Notes: generated from the sequence alone by a model not told the origin. A DNA stretch of 64,000 nt from Microbacterium sp. C5A9 (GCF_022627955.1 NZ_JABXGD010000002.1:248001-312000), one strand, 5' to 3'; positions 7,217-15,431 are shown, counted from the stretch's first letter. Translations and numbers: made by a program.

Positions 7217-8119
7217 ATGGTGTGTCGCGTGGCGAAGGTAGGCGGAGAGCAACTCACCAGAGACGAATTGCGGGAAGGCGTGGCCAGCCTGAGCCGGCGA
7301 CTTCACCGGCACCTGTCTGCCTGGGAGGCGGGCGATCAAGACGCCATGTTCGACGTGGCTGCAGTCACGCGGACGTTGCTCGCGAACGGCCGCGGCGACA
7401 AAGCGGTACAGCGCCTCTGTTCACAGGAGAAGCTCGACGCGCCGCGAGTCAAAGTGAAGTACCCGGCGCCCACGCAACGCGACGTGGCCTTCGCCTTTGG
7501 TGGGTTCCCCGTCGACGAATCCGCTCTCTTCCCGCGCTCCGACTGGATCGGTACCCTCGACCCCGGGTATGGAGGGGAAGAATCCTCGTTCCCGGACCCG
7601 ATTGGCTGGGATTCGGACGTTTCCTTTTCACTGTTCGAGTGGCTTCAAACGCGCTTCTTCACGATCTCGCTGACCGATCAGCCTTATCGCCAAGTTACGT
7701 GGGAGAAGCTTGTCATCCAGTACGGGAACGCGTACGGGTCACACCTTGGCGGTGAGCATCCCGATGAGATCTCTCAAACTCGTCTCTTCTCAGGCCATGG
7801 GAGGACGTTGAGTGAGCACGGGCTGTGGTTGGCGGCCGCCGTGGCTTCAAACTCCCTGGCTGAACTCCTGCCGAAGATCGGTGAGAAAGGACCCCCCAAG
7901 CGCAGTTACGATCACCCTGTCGCATCCATTCGCGGCTTGTCCGTACACAATGTAGCGGGGATGGTCTACCAGAAGTTCGCCGTGTCTTTCGGGCCGTCTC
8001 TCGGCAAAGTCGAACTGCTGAAGTCGCCCCTGATGGGTAAGACCTTGGAGGTCTCCGCTGAGAGAGCGGTCAGCTCTAATGGACGGGTCGATTCGCGCGC
8101 ATTCGGTTCCTTCATATAA
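7217..8119 (+). CDS. Hypothetical protein in prophage, possible cargo
   Basis: About 300 residues from ATG 7217 (other possible starts: TTG 7196, GTG 7229; no good ribosome-binding site decides). The N-terminal 70 residues are helical (LSRRLHRHLSAWEAGDQDAMF...VTRTLLANGRGD). The central part has VTWEKLVIQYGNAYGSHLGG, which looks like a conserved core. No signal peptide, membrane helix or known catalytic motif is seen. It lies after the lysis-cassette terminator and before attR, a position often occupied by lysogenic-conversion or defence genes. Function unknown. Confidence 0.55.
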   Translation: MVCRVAKVGGEQLTRDELREGVASLSRRLHRHLSAWEAGDQDAMFDVAAVTRTLLANGRGDKAVQRLCSQEKLDAPRVKVKYPAPTQRDVAFAFGGFPVDESALFPRSDWIGTLDPGYGGEESSFPDPIGWDSDVSFSLFEWLQTRFFTISLTDQPYRQVTWEKLVIQYGNAYGSHLGGEHPDEISQTRLFSGHGRTLSEHGLWLAAAVASNSLAELLPKIGEKGPPKRSYDHPVASIRGLSVHNVAGMVYQKFAVSFGPSLGKVELLKSPLMGKTLEVSAERAVSSNGRVDSRAFGSFI

Positions 8120-8189
8120 CGCGGGGCGGCTGCCGATGCCCTATGGAAAGCCTGAGAACACGGACGACGATTGATAGCTGTCTATCTGT

Positions 8190-8498
8190 CTAAGCGTGGC
8201 GGATTCCTAGCGCCGGCGTCGTGTGGCCCTTCAACGATCGACGGCGGGAGCCCTCTGCGATCCGAGGCTCAAGGCCGGGGAGCTCGCGCAGCCCCTCGCA
8301 CAGCGTGTGCACGTAGTCGTCGTCGAAGAATCCGACCCAGATGCCGACCGACTCGGTCAGGATGTCGATACGATCGCCGGCGGCCGCACGCAGCCCCTCT
8401 ATGACGGGCGCCGGGTCCTGCGTGTATCGGTTCCGGGAGCAGATCGCATCGAGTTGGATGCTGAGCATCGTGTCGGGGGAGAGTCCTCGAGATGGCAT
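8190..8498 (-). CDS. Hypothetical protein
   Basis: 102 residues from an ATG at 8496-8498, chosen because GGAGGAAGG lies nine to ten bases upstream; the open frame extends further but without a ribosome-binding site. The central part (LSIQLDAICSRNRYTQDPAPVIEGLRAAAGDR, then GIWVGFFDDDYVHTLCEGL) looks like a small globular domain. The last 20 residues are Arg-rich and may be a recent extension. No family recognised. It could be host or phage in origin; it lies inside the repeats. Confidence 0.55.
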   Translation of the reverse strand: MPSRGLSPDTMLSIQLDAICSRNRYTQDPAPVIEGLRAAAGDRIDILTESVGIWVGFFDDDYVHTLCEGLRELPGLEPRIAEGSRRRSLKGHTTPALGIRHA

Positions 8499-8535
8499 GA
8501 CCGGATGTCCTTCCTCCGGCCGAGTGAGTCCGAGT

Positions 8536-8730
8536 CTAGGACTGACCGCCGACGTCCGTGCCCCGCGGCTTAGTCGGGATGAATGCGCGAACAACGAGCC
8601 ACAGGACGACGCCGACGAGCGCTGCGCCGAGGAGCGCCATGACGGCCGCCGCGGTTCCGCCGGTGATCATCCAGACCACCACGGCGAAGGCGAGAGCGAG
8701 GACCGCGTACACGGCGAGGAAGATGCGCAT
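8536..8730 (-). CDS. Small two-helix membrane protein
   Basis: 64 residues from ATG 8728-8730, with hydrophobic helices at about 3-22 and 26-48 and a short basic tail (FIPTKPRGTDVGGQS). The open frame continues upstream, but the upstream part is Ser/Arg-rich and overlaps the divergent DUF3263 gene. No strong ribosome-binding site. Function unknown. Confidence 0.5.
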   Translation of the reverse strand: MRIFLAVYAVLALAFAVVVWMITGGTAAAVMALLGAALVGVVLWLVVRAFIPTKPRGTDVGGQS

Positions 8731-8797
8731 GCCGACCACGATCCCACACGCCGCGCGACGGCGGAAATGTCGGTGGCCGGCGGCAAGATCGGCGACC

Positions 8798-9025
8798 GTG
8801 ACGCCTGAAGAACTCCTCGAGTTCGAATCCCAGTGGCCGCCGCACACGCCCGACAAGGGCGAGGCGATCAGACGAAGACTCCGAGTCTCACCGCCCCGCT
8901 ACTACCAGCTGCTGATCCGTGCCGCCTCGTCGCTCGACGGGATCCGCGCTCACCCGATCACGGCACGGGAGGTCAGAGATCGCTCTGAGAAGCACGCCGC
9001 GCGACGAGGGAGGCGCGCAGCGTAA
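8798..9025 (+). CDS. DUF3263-like protein
   Basis: 75 residues from GTG 8798 (VTPEELLEFESQWPPHTPDK...). The pattern 'LLxFE..W......K..AIRRRLRVSPPRYYQLL' matches DUF3263, a small helix-turn-helix-like domain common in Actinobacteria, usually encoded once in the host chromosome. The function is not established; DNA binding is likely from the fold. It is the last gene before attR. Here it may belong to the element rather than the host. Confidence 0.65.
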   Translation: MTPEELLEFESQWPPHTPDKGEAIRRRLRVSPPRYYQLLIRAASSLDGIRAHPITAREVRDRSEKHAARRGRRAA

Positions 9026-9144
9026 CCGCGTGCCCACATTTTGCCCACAGATCGCCCCATCGGGCACGTGCGGATGCCATCGCTTGCTGCCGCTTGTTCC
9101 GCACGTTTCTGCGGAAGTGATGTGCTCGTGCGGCACGGGGCATA

Positions 9145-9240
9145 GTTCGATTCCCCCCAGCTCCACCAGGTCGCTGTCACAAGCAATGAGGCCCGCCTCC
9201 CTAGTCAGCGCTAGGGAGGCGGGCCTTTTGTGCGTCGTAG
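9145..9240 (+). repeat. attR: second copy of ssrA 3' end and terminator
   Basis: 36 identical bases (9145-9180) to 2105-2140, then a near-copy of the ssrA terminator (stem 9190-9204 with 9211-9225). In the upper stem the A2164-T2171 pair of attL is G9204-C9211 here, a compensatory change that keeps the hairpin. It contains no complete tmRNA: only the last 24 bases of the T-arm/acceptor are present. The 119 bases before it (9026-9144) hold no gene that I can support. Confidence 0.85.
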
Positions 9241-9674
9241 ACGATTCGACAATCGGTGATCCCCGCCGACACCCTGCCCACGTCCGCGGCTGTCGCACGT
9301 TCGTCGAGCCGATTCTCGAGGTCATCGACGTCGTCATCGCGACGGTGGTCCAGAGGTACGTAGAAAGAGAGGTGATCGGTCGGTGCGAACGACCACGTCG
9401 TCGCGTGGTCGAAGCTGACCTGAACCTCATCAGCGTGATGACGGATGCCTTCGATGCGCCCCAGGACGGTCTCGCGCCCGAGATCGTCGTGCGTGAGGGC
9501 GCCCGCTCTTCGGGGTGTGGAGCTGCGATTCGGGGAGCTCTCCGGCACCGGCGGAGCGCAGCGGGTGCAGCGACTGTACGGCCCGATCTTGCCGATCTCA
9601 TCGCGTCGAACTCTCACGGCGGTGGAGGAATCCGTATCGTGATCGAGTTCGGTGCACCCCTCCACATGGATCAT
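9201..9674 (-). CDS. Hypothetical protein fused to a second integrase tail
   Basis: The start is uncertain; ATG 9672-9674 has AGGTCAGG close upstream, and other Met codons lie at 9698 and 9713. The N-terminal part (HVEGCTELDHDTDSS, then YSRCTRC) has a Cys/His pattern that could bind metal. From about base 9345 downwards the frame reads DDDVDDLENRLDERATAADVGRVSAG, which is the C-terminal tail of an integrase like the one at 2209 (DDDLDDVANRLDERATAADVGKVWAG). The integrase stop is lost, and the frame runs into the attR hairpin, stopping at 9201. So this is a chimera of an unknown gene and the scar of a second integrated element. Confidence 0.45.
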   Translation of the reverse strand: MIHVEGCTELDHDTDSSTAVRVRRDEIGKIGPYSRCTRCAPPVPESSPNRSSTPRRAGALTHDDLGRETVLGRIEGIRHHADEVQVSFDHATTWSFAPTDHLSFYVPLDHRRDDDVDDLENRLDERATAADVGRVSAGITDCRIVYDAQKARLPSAD

Positions 9675-9831
9675 GCCTGACCTGGACTGGATCAGCATCA
9701 CCACATGATTCATGTCCAAATGCTGACACATTCGCGGTCTTTTCGCTAGCTAGGCGAGTCGTCTGCTTAGCGAGAGAAAAGAGGTCTCGCAGGCACGCTC
9801 CGCGTCGCGCCCGTCCGCGTAGGCTGACCCA

Positions 9832-10125
9832 ATGGGTTCCCTCGAATACAACAGTTCGCGTCCGGCTATCGTCATCGAAGACGGCACCTTGGCGCACCTC
9901 AAGATCGTCATAGCGACGAAGCTTCGGCGAAACGAGAGCTTCATGATGACATGGCTGTCGAAGCCGGAGTCTTCGGCGGGACGGATGTCGATCTGGGTCC
10001 ACCCGAGCATCCCCCTCGTCATCGAGTTCGATGATCCTCAGCCGACGTCGATCGACCCGAATCGCGTCACCGAGATGATGGAGCAGCTGAACGCGCGCGG
10101 AGAGCTCCTTCTCGATCAGCTCTGA
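9832..10125 (+). CDS. Small conserved Microbacteriaceae protein (DUF7882-like)
   Basis: 97 residues with the pattern MGSLEYN...IEDGTLAHLKIVIATKLRRNESFMMTW...GRMSIWVHPSIPLVIEF. I recognise this as a small family frequent in Microbacteriaceae, sometimes mislabelled as an ATP-dependent DNA ligase; it has no ligase motif. Function unknown. TAGGCT (9820-9825) ends six bases before the ATG, so the mRNA is probably leaderless. It is the first intact host gene after the integration site. Confidence 0.7.
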   Translation: MGSLEYNSSRPAIVIEDGTLAHLKIVIATKLRRNESFMMTWLSKPESSAGRMSIWVHPSIPLVIEFDDPQPTSIDPNRVTEMMEQLNARGELLLDQL

Positions 10126-10216
10126 ACAGCCTCGCCGGGGGCCGTGCGAGGCTCATCGGTGACAGACGCGACTTCCGAGGCGTCTCGGTTCCCGGACCAC
10201 TTGCGTCGGCCCGACA

Positions 10217-11077
10217 TCAGTCGAGGAGGCCGACGGCGCTCTCTGCACGGTTCAGCACGTCGTCTGCCGCAGCCAGCTGCTCCGAGGCCTCCTGCTGCTC
10301 CTTCTCTGAGAGCTCGACGGCGTCGCGGGTGAGCTCCTGCTCGCGTCTCACGGCCGCGAGCTCCTTCTCGAGCGACGCAGCACGGGATGACAGCGCTTCG
10401 GCGGTGCGCGTGATCTCGCGGAGCTCGCGACTCGCCGCCGCTGCTCGCGCTGCGGACCGATCGTGGGCCTGCTGGGCGTCTCGCAGCAGGCGTTCGGCTT
10501 CGCGACGTCGGCGCCGGGCGTCGAGCTCGTCGACAGGCTTCTCCTGGCGTGCGGGCGCCCCGGGAGCTCCGCCTCCCACGATCGACTCCATCGCGTCCGA
10601 GAAGGCGCCGCGCGGTTCGAGAGCGCGTACGAGTCGACCGGACGAGACGGCGGCGGCGGCATCCGCATCGAAGAACGCTGCTGAGAGGGTCTGCTGCACC
10701 GCTTCCCTCGTCGCAGTCGTCACCCGCTCGCCCCGAGCCTCGGCGAGCTCCGCGGCAGCAGCGGCCAGGCGGACGGTGAGTGCCCGTCGATCTCGGCCGA
10801 GTCGGCTGAGGGCGCTGGCATCCAGGTCGTCCTGAGCCTCTCGCAGCTGCTCGGCCAGCTCGAGGGCCTCGGCGAGCTGCTCCCGTCTCTCCGACGCGAA
10901 GATGTTCACGACCCACGCCGCGACGGACGGCTTGCGGAGCTCTCTGATCTGCGCGGCGAGGGCAGGGTCGCGTGCTGCCGTCGCGCCGGCACGGGCGTTC
11001 CGCGCGGTGATGAACTCGTCGAGGGCGCCCGTGTACAGTTCGGACGCGATCTCCACGAGCGAGGCCCCTCGAGTCAT
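10217..11077 (-). CDS. Coiled-coil conserved hypothetical protein
   Basis: 286 residues, Ala/Glu/Arg-rich, with long predicted coiled coils (about 90-135 and 175-270) and no membrane segment. The N-terminal RELRKPSVAAWVVNIFAS motif is typical of an actinobacterial family of unknown function. The start is supported by TAGTGT seven bases before the ATG (leaderless). It may be an elongated structural or nucleoid-associated protein, but nothing in the sequence proves this. Confidence 0.7.
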   Translation of the reverse strand: MTRGASLVEIASELYTGALDEFITARNARAGATAARDPALAAQIRELRKPSVAAWVVNIFASERREQLAEALELAEQLREAQDDLDASALSRLGRDRRALTVRLAAAAAELAEARGERVTTATREAVQQTLSAAFFDADAAAAVSSGRLVRALEPRGAFSDAMESIVGGGAPGAPARQEKPVDELDARRRRREAERLLRDAQQAHDRSAARAAAASRELREITRTAEALSSRAASLEKELAAVRREQELTRDAVELSEKEQQEASEQLAAADDVLNRAESAVGLLD

Positions 11078-11119
11078 GCCTGCGACACTACCGTCGCCTG
11101 CCTCGCACGGCGCGGCTGC

Positions 11120-11692
11120 TCAACCCGCCCAGTCGATCAGGATGAGTCCCTCACGAGTGTCGGCGAACTTCACCCAGCCGTCGCCGAACAGATAGGTCAT
11201 GCCGTATCCGGCGTCGTCGGTGCCCATCGAGAACTGAGGGTCTTCAGTGATGTAGATGCCGTCAGGGCCGTCCTCACGCGTCCATCCCTGCGCCAGCAGA
11301 GACGACTGCGCGCGAGTCGCGTCCTCGAGAGTGATCGCGGACCAGCCGTACAGCTGACCGTGGTCGGACGGCACCGAGTAGTCCGCCCAGAAGCACAGCA
11401 GCCCGTCGGACATGGTGACGTCGCCGATCACGAACTCCTCCTCCTGCTCGGCCGTCCAGCCCACCTCTGTGAGTGCGTCGACGGTCCCCTCCGAGATCAT
11501 CGTCTCGCACGTCGGGACCGCGGGCGTGGCAGCCGGCGTCGGCGTCGTCGCCGGCTGCGTCGACACGGACGCAGACGGTTCCGGTGCCTCGGGGGAGGGC
11601 GTTGCCGATTCGGGCGCCGCGGCGGAGCATCCGGCCATCACGACCGCGAGGAGCAGAGCGCCGAGGGCGGCGGATGTGATGCGGGGAGTCAT
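11120..11692 (-). CDS. Lipoprotein, unknown function
   Basis: 190 residues with a lipoprotein signal peptide: a basic start, a hydrophobic core and the lipobox VVMAGC (Cys22). A Pro/Ser/Thr/Ala-rich spacer (about 25-60) follows, then a globular C-terminal domain containing two Cys (CETM... and LLCFWADY) that could form a disulphide. It is attached to the outer face of the membrane by prediction. It is 18 bases downstream of the HisN-like gene and probably co-transcribed. Confidence 0.75.
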   Translation of the reverse strand: MTPRITSAALGALLLAVVMAGCSAAAPESATPSPEAPEPSASVSTQPATTPTPAATPAVPTCETMISEGTVDALTEVGWTAEQEEEFVIGDVTMSDGLLCFWADYSVPSDHGQLYGWSAITLEDATRAQSSLLAQGWTREDGPDGIYITEDPQFSMGTDDAGYGMTYLFGDGWVKFADTREGLILIDWAG

Positions 11693-11710
11693 CGGGGGCC
11701 TTCGCGAAGA

Positions 11711-12508
11711 TCAGTCGTGCAGGAGCTCGAGGAAGGCATCGTGAAGAATGCCGTTGCTGGCGAGTGTCGACAGGTCGGAGATCGTCTCGGCGCCGTCGAA
11801 GCCGGTCATGCGTCCTCCGGCCTCGCGCACGATCGGCACGGCGGCGGCGATGTCGTACTCCTTGACGCCGAACTCGGCGACCATGTCGAGGCGCCCCTCT
11901 GCCAGGAGCATGTATGCGTAGATGTCGCCGTACGCTCGATCCCGCCAGACGCGCTCGGCGAGAGTCAGCAGCTGCGGCAGGCGGCCGGCGTCGGCCCACT
12001 GCGTGATGCTCTGGAAGCTGACACTGGCGTCGTCCAGAGAGGACACGGACGATGTGCGCAGGCGCCGAGGCTCGTCCGGCGTCGCCGTCCAGGCTCCGGA
12101 CCCCGTCGAGGCCCACCAGCGCCGCCCGAGCGCGGGCATGCTGACGACGCCCACCTGCGGCACGCCGTCGACGGCGAGGGCGATCATCGTGCCCCACAGC
12201 GGAACTCCGCGCAGGAAGTTCGCGGTGCCGTCGATCGGGTCGATGATCCACTGCCGTTCCGTGCTGCCTTCCGTGCCGAACTCCTCGCCGAAGATCCCGT
12301 CGCCCGGTCGCTCGGCCGCGAGGATCTCGCGGATCGCCCGCTCGGTGGCGAGATCGGCGTCGGTGACGTGCGATCGATCGGCCTTGGTGGAGATCTGCAG
12401 ATCGGCGCTGTCGAAACGTGACAGCGACTGCGCATCGGCGGCATCTGCGAGCCGGAGCGCCAGATCGAGGTCCACGGACAGATCGGCGGTGCGAGGGGGT
12501 GAGGTCAC
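11711..12508 (-). CDS. Inositol-monophosphatase family phosphatase (HisN-like)
   Basis: 265 residues of the Mg-dependent IMPase superfamily. The metal-binding motifs are GEEFG (about residue 80), DPIDGTANF (about 95-103) and YDIAAAVPIVREAGG near the C-terminus. In Actinobacteria this branch commonly includes histidinol-phosphatase (HisN), the second-last step of histidine synthesis; other members act on inositol phosphates. No other his gene is nearby, so the substrate is not settled. The GTG start at 12506-12508 is preceded by TATCCT-GAGGAT, placing a -10 box six bases upstream and suggesting a leaderless mRNA. Confidence 0.8.
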   Translation of the reverse strand: MTSPPRTADLSVDLDLALRLADAADAQSLSRFDSADLQISTKADRSHVTDADLATERAIREILAAERPGDGIFGEEFGTEGSTERQWIIDPIDGTANFLRGVPLWGTMIALAVDGVPQVGVVSMPALGRRWWASTGSGAWTATPDEPRRLRTSSVSSLDDASVSFQSITQWADAGRLPQLLTLAERVWRDRAYGDIYAYMLLAEGRLDMVAEFGVKEYDIAAAVPIVREAGGRMTGFDGAETISDLSTLASNGILHDAFLELLHD

Positions 12509-12655
12509 ATCCTCAGGATAACCGCCCGGAACCGGCCGACCGAGGACCGCGGAAACCGAGCGACACGCGCGGCGCGCACGGAGAGCTCGCCCCGATTTCG
12601 TCTCGGCGTGATCGGCTGGTAATGTAATTCCTCGGCCGGGGAATTCCCGGGCCAC

Positions 12656-12728
12656 GCACCTCTAGCTCAATCGGCAGAGCAACTGACTCTTAATCAGTGG
12701 GTTCTCGGTTCAAGTCCGAGGGGGTGCA
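12656..12728 (+). tRNA. tRNA-Lys (CTT)
   Basis: Cloverleaf folds cleanly: acceptor GCACCTC with GGGGTGC, anticodon loop CTCTTAA with anticodon CTT between CTGA/TCAG arms, and T-arm GGTTCAAGTCC. CCA is not encoded. A terminator follows directly. Confidence 0.95.
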
Positions 12729-12734
12729 CGGATC

Positions 12735-12769
12735 AGCCCTGATGACTCTCGCCAGTCATCGGGGCTTTT
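12735..12769 (+). terminator. tRNA-Lys terminator
   Basis: Stem 12735-12747 with 12754-12766, loop CTCGCC, then TTTT. Confidence 0.85.
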
Positions 12770-12828
12770 CTGCATCTGTCCACATGTCCTCGCCTGCGCT
12801 AGCGTGATGCCAACGCTCGGGGGTGGCG

Positions 12829-13239
12829 ATGCACGATGTACGGACGGCGACAGTGACGGTCCTGGTGGCGACGACGCTCGGGCTGGGCCTGATGGGGTGC
12901 GCCGCGACTGTCGAGAAGCGCGTGGACTACACGACGTCCTCGGTGTCTCTCGCGCCAGGCGAGGCGCTGATCGTGGAGTTCGGCGAGGTCAACGCGTCAG
13001 TCGGAGAGGCCTGGGTGCTCACGCGCGAGCCGGATCCGATGGTCCTCGACGAGGGCGACGAGCGGAATCGCTACCTCGGCGAGGAGGGCGAGACGGGCGC
13101 GCCGAGCGAGATGACCTACCGCTTCGCGGCGATCGGGGGCGGAACGACCGTGGTGCGGTTCGACTATCAGTTCCGGGGTTCGGTCCCCGACGATCCTCAG
13201 GATCGCAGGTCGGCGGAGATCACGGTCACTGTGAAGTGA
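12829..13239 (+). CDS. Small lipoprotein, chagasin-like fold possible
   Basis: 136 residues from ATG 12829 (GTG 12823 is also possible; GGGGGTGG lies just upstream). The signal peptide ends in the lipobox GLMGC, so the mature protein should be a lipid-anchored surface protein of about 115 residues. The mature part is beta-rich with TYRFAAIGGGTTVVRFDY, which resembles the I42 (chagasin) cysteine-protease-inhibitor fold. The characteristic NPTTGY loop is replaced by NASVGEAW, so inhibitor function is not established. Confidence 0.6.
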   Translation: MHDVRTATVTVLVATTLGLGLMGCAATVEKRVDYTTSSVSLAPGEALIVEFGEVNASVGEAWVLTREPDPMVLDEGDERNRYLGEEGETGAPSEMTYRFAAIGGGTTVVRFDYQFRGSVPDDPQDRRSAEITVTVK

Positions 13240-13245
13240 CCCCGC

Positions 13246-13719
13246 TCAGGCGACGGCGATAACCGTTCCGTGCGTCAGCTCCTGCAACGAGGCGAACGTC
13301 AGCGGCATGACGGTGTGGGGGTGTCCCGCGGCTGCCCAGATCTGTTCGTGGGAGCGCAGAGCCTCGTCGATGTAGGTGCGGATCGGCGCAGGGTGCCCGA
13401 CGGGTGCGACGCCTCCGATCGCCTGGCCGGTGGTTTCACGGACGAGGGCCGCCGGTGCCATGGTCACCTCACGCGCTCCGATGCCGAGCGCCAGCGCGGT
13501 GGGGTCGGCGCGGTGTCCGCCGCTCGTCATGATGAGCACGGGGGAGCCGTCGGCGACGAAGATCAGGCTGTTCGCGATCGCCGCCACCTCGCATCCGATC
13601 GCGGCGGCGGCTTCGGCGGCAGTGCGCGCCGACTCGGGGAGAACCCTGATCTCGGTGTGGATCCCCGCCGCGTCGAGGTGCTGCTGCACGAGTCTGCTGC
13701 GTTCGGGGAGGGCGGTCAT
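13246..13719 (-). CDS. YbaK/EbsC-family aminoacyl-tRNA deacylase
   Basis: 157 residues of the YbaK/ProX-type editing domain. These enzymes hydrolyse mischarged tRNA, for example Cys-tRNA(Pro). Family features: VAAIANSLIFVADG, the conserved GGHRADP segment, GQAIGGVAPVGHP with the Gly-Gly-Val-x-Pro-x-Gly substrate loop, and the end motif TFASLQELT. The ATG at 13717-13719 was chosen because TACGGT lies six bases upstream (leaderless), although the frame opens earlier. The substrate tRNA is not determinable here. Confidence 0.85.
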   Translation of the reverse strand: MTALPERSRLVQQHLDAAGIHTEIRVLPESARTAAEAAAAIGCEVAAIANSLIFVADGSPVLIMTSGGHRADPTALALGIGAREVTMAPAALVRETTGQAIGGVAPVGHPAPIRTYIDEALRSHEQIWAAAGHPHTVMPLTFASLQELTHGTVIAVA

Positions 13720-13770
13720 GGCCCCACCGTATCGAACGCGAGCAGGCTCGTGCGGCACTGCACGAGCTGA

Positions 13771-14997
13771 TCAGCCCGCATCGCCCAGCAGGATCGCCTC
13801 GGCATCCTCGACCGTCGCATCGTCGGGCTCATCGTCGATGTGCGCGAGCGTCGAGCGGCCGAGGAAGATCACGAGCGCGGCGACGAGAACGGCCACGGCT
13901 GCGACGAAGTACGGGATCGTCGCGCTGAACGCGTGCCAGAGGGCCGCGGCGAGAGGCGGAGCGACGGCGCCGCCGAGGAACCGCACTGACGAGTAGGCCG
14001 ACGAGGCGACGGAGCGCGGGAGGTCGGTCGCCTCCATCACCGCTTCGGTGAGCACGGTGTTCATGATGCCGAGAAGGAGTCCTCCGATCACGATGCAGGT
14101 CACCAGGGCCGCGGCCGACTCGACGAGCAGACCGGCGACGACGAGATCGATCGCGAGCAGGGGGAGGACCAGCAGGATCACCCGGGTGCGCGGCATCCGG
14201 CGCATCAGCAGGGGAGCGACCCAGACGCTCGTCACCGCGAGTGCGACGCCCCATCCGAAGAACGTGAAGCCGATGCCCATCGCCCCGAAGCCGAGGGGGA
14301 ACGGCGAGAACGCCAGCAGGATGAAGAAGCCGATGTTGTAGAAGAACGCAGCGACGGCGAGGATCGCCAGGGCGGGGCGTCCGAGCGCCTTGAACGGGGC
14401 GGAGAACGGCACGGGGGTGCGGGGGCCCTCCGGCCCGCGCAGCAGCACGAGCACGGCGAGGAAGGCGATCGCCATCAGCACGACGACGCCGAAGAATGGG
14501 GCGCGCCAGCTCTGCTCGCCCAGGATGCCGCCGAGCAGCGGTCCGATGGCGATGCCGAGCCCGAGCGCGGCCTCGTAGAGGATGATGGCGGCGGCGCTGC
14601 CTCCGGATGCCGCGCCCACGATGGTGGCCAGCGCGGTCGAGATGAAGAGGGCGTTGCCGAGTCCCCATCCGGCGCGGAAGCCGATGACGGCGTCGACACT
14701 GCCGCTGAGCGCGCACAGCAGTGCGAACAGCACGATCAGCGCGAGTCCGATCAGCAGCGTCTTCTTGGCCCCGATGCGACTCGAGATCCAGCTCGTCACG
14801 AGCATCGCGAGGCCTGTGACGGCGAGGTAGCTCGTGAACAGCAGCTCGGTCTCGAACGGGCTCGCCTGCAGAGACTCCGCGATGGCGGGCAGGATCGGAT
14901 CGACGAGACCGATCCCCATGAAGGCGACGACGCAGGCGAACGCGACCGCCCACACCTGTGCGGGCTGCTTCCATATGGATGTGGTGGTGCGGGTCAC
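13771..14997 (-). CDS. MFS efflux transporter
   Basis: 408 residues with 12 predicted membrane helices and the MFS loop 2-3 signature (SRIGAKKTLLIGLAL). The helix-5 motif with several Gly/Pro (GLGIAIGPLLGGILG) is typical of drug:proton antiporters. The tail is acidic and cytoplasmic. The GTG start at 14995-14997 overlaps the stop of the MarR gene by four bases (GTGA), so the two are translationally coupled and the regulator is transcribed first. This arrangement predicts a MarR-controlled multidrug efflux pump; the substrate is unknown. Confidence 0.85.
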   Translation of the reverse strand: MTRTTTSIWKQPAQVWAVAFACVVAFMGIGLVDPILPAIAESLQASPFETELLFTSYLAVTGLAMLVTSWISSRIGAKKTLLIGLALIVLFALLCALSGSVDAVIGFRAGWGLGNALFISTALATIVGAASGGSAAAIILYEAALGLGIAIGPLLGGILGEQSWRAPFFGVVVLMAIAFLAVLVLLRGPEGPRTPVPFSAPFKALGRPALAILAVAAFFYNIGFFILLAFSPFPLGFGAMGIGFTFFGWGVALAVTSVWVAPLLMRRMPRTRVILLVLPLLAIDLVVAGLLVESAAALVTCIVIGGLLLGIMNTVLTEAVMEATDLPRSVASSAYSSVRFLGGAVAPPLAAALWHAFSATIPYFVAAVAVLVAALVIFLGRSTLAHIDDEPDDATVEDAEAILLGDAG

Positions 14998-15431
14998 CGG
15001 TGTGCTCCTGTCGATTCGATGGCGGTGTGCGCGGCGAGGATCTCGGCGGCGCGCGTGAGGGTGTTCCAGTCGTCGTCGTCGAGGCCGGCGAAACGGGGCG
15101 CGAGCGTGTCGCGGAACTCGGTCCGCCAGTCCGCCAGGGCACTGGAGCCTTCGGCGGTGATCTCGACGGCGATCGCTCGGGAGTCTTCGGGCACAGGCGA
15201 CCTCAGCACGAGGCCGTCGCGCTCGAGAGTGCCGATGAGCCTCGTCATTCCGGGCTGGGTGGTCCGGGCCGCGGCAGCGAGCTCGCCGACCCGCTTCGGA
15301 CCTGACTGCTCGAGGAGGTTCAGGATCCGCCATTGTGCGGCCGGTGCGTCGTTCCCCGCGTCCTGAGCGGCGATGCGCCCCAGTGCGTATCCGGAGAGCA
15401 CGAGCGACGGGATCACGTCGATTCGGTTCAT
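14994..15431 (-). CDS. MarR-family regulator
   Basis: 145 residues with a winged helix-turn-helix: AAQWRILNLLEQSGPKRVGELA, recognition helix TQPGMTRLIGTLERDGLV and wing RSPVPEDSRAIAVEIT. It is probably a repressor of itself and the MFS gene it overlaps. The ATG at 15429-15431 lies seven bases after a TATACT -10 box, so translation probably starts at the first base of the mRNA. The palindromes at 15429-15458 cover both. Confidence 0.9.
   Translation of the reverse strand: MNRIDVIPSLVLSGYALGRIAAQDAGNDAPAAQWRILNLLEQSGPKRVGELAAAARTTQPGMTRLIGTLERDGLVLRSPVPEDSRAIAVEITAEGSSALADWRTEFRDTLAPRFAGLDDDDWNTLTRAAEILAAHTAIESTGAHR

Larger units (their letters stand above)
2105..9240. mobile_element. Prophage remnant integrated in ssrA
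   Basis: A 7.1 kb block bounded by the ssrA-derived direct repeats. Its order matches an integrated phage: integrase next to attL, then tail protein, small late genes, a peptidoglycan hydrolase and small membrane proteins, then attR. Everything between the integrase and the tail gene is missing (no repressor, terminase, capsid or most tail genes). The integrase lacks its N-terminal half, and the hydrolase and one membrane gene are frameshifted. The element therefore cannot excise or lyse by itself. Genes of unknown role (3536-4954, 7217-8119, 8190-9025) are candidate cargo. Confidence 0.85.
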
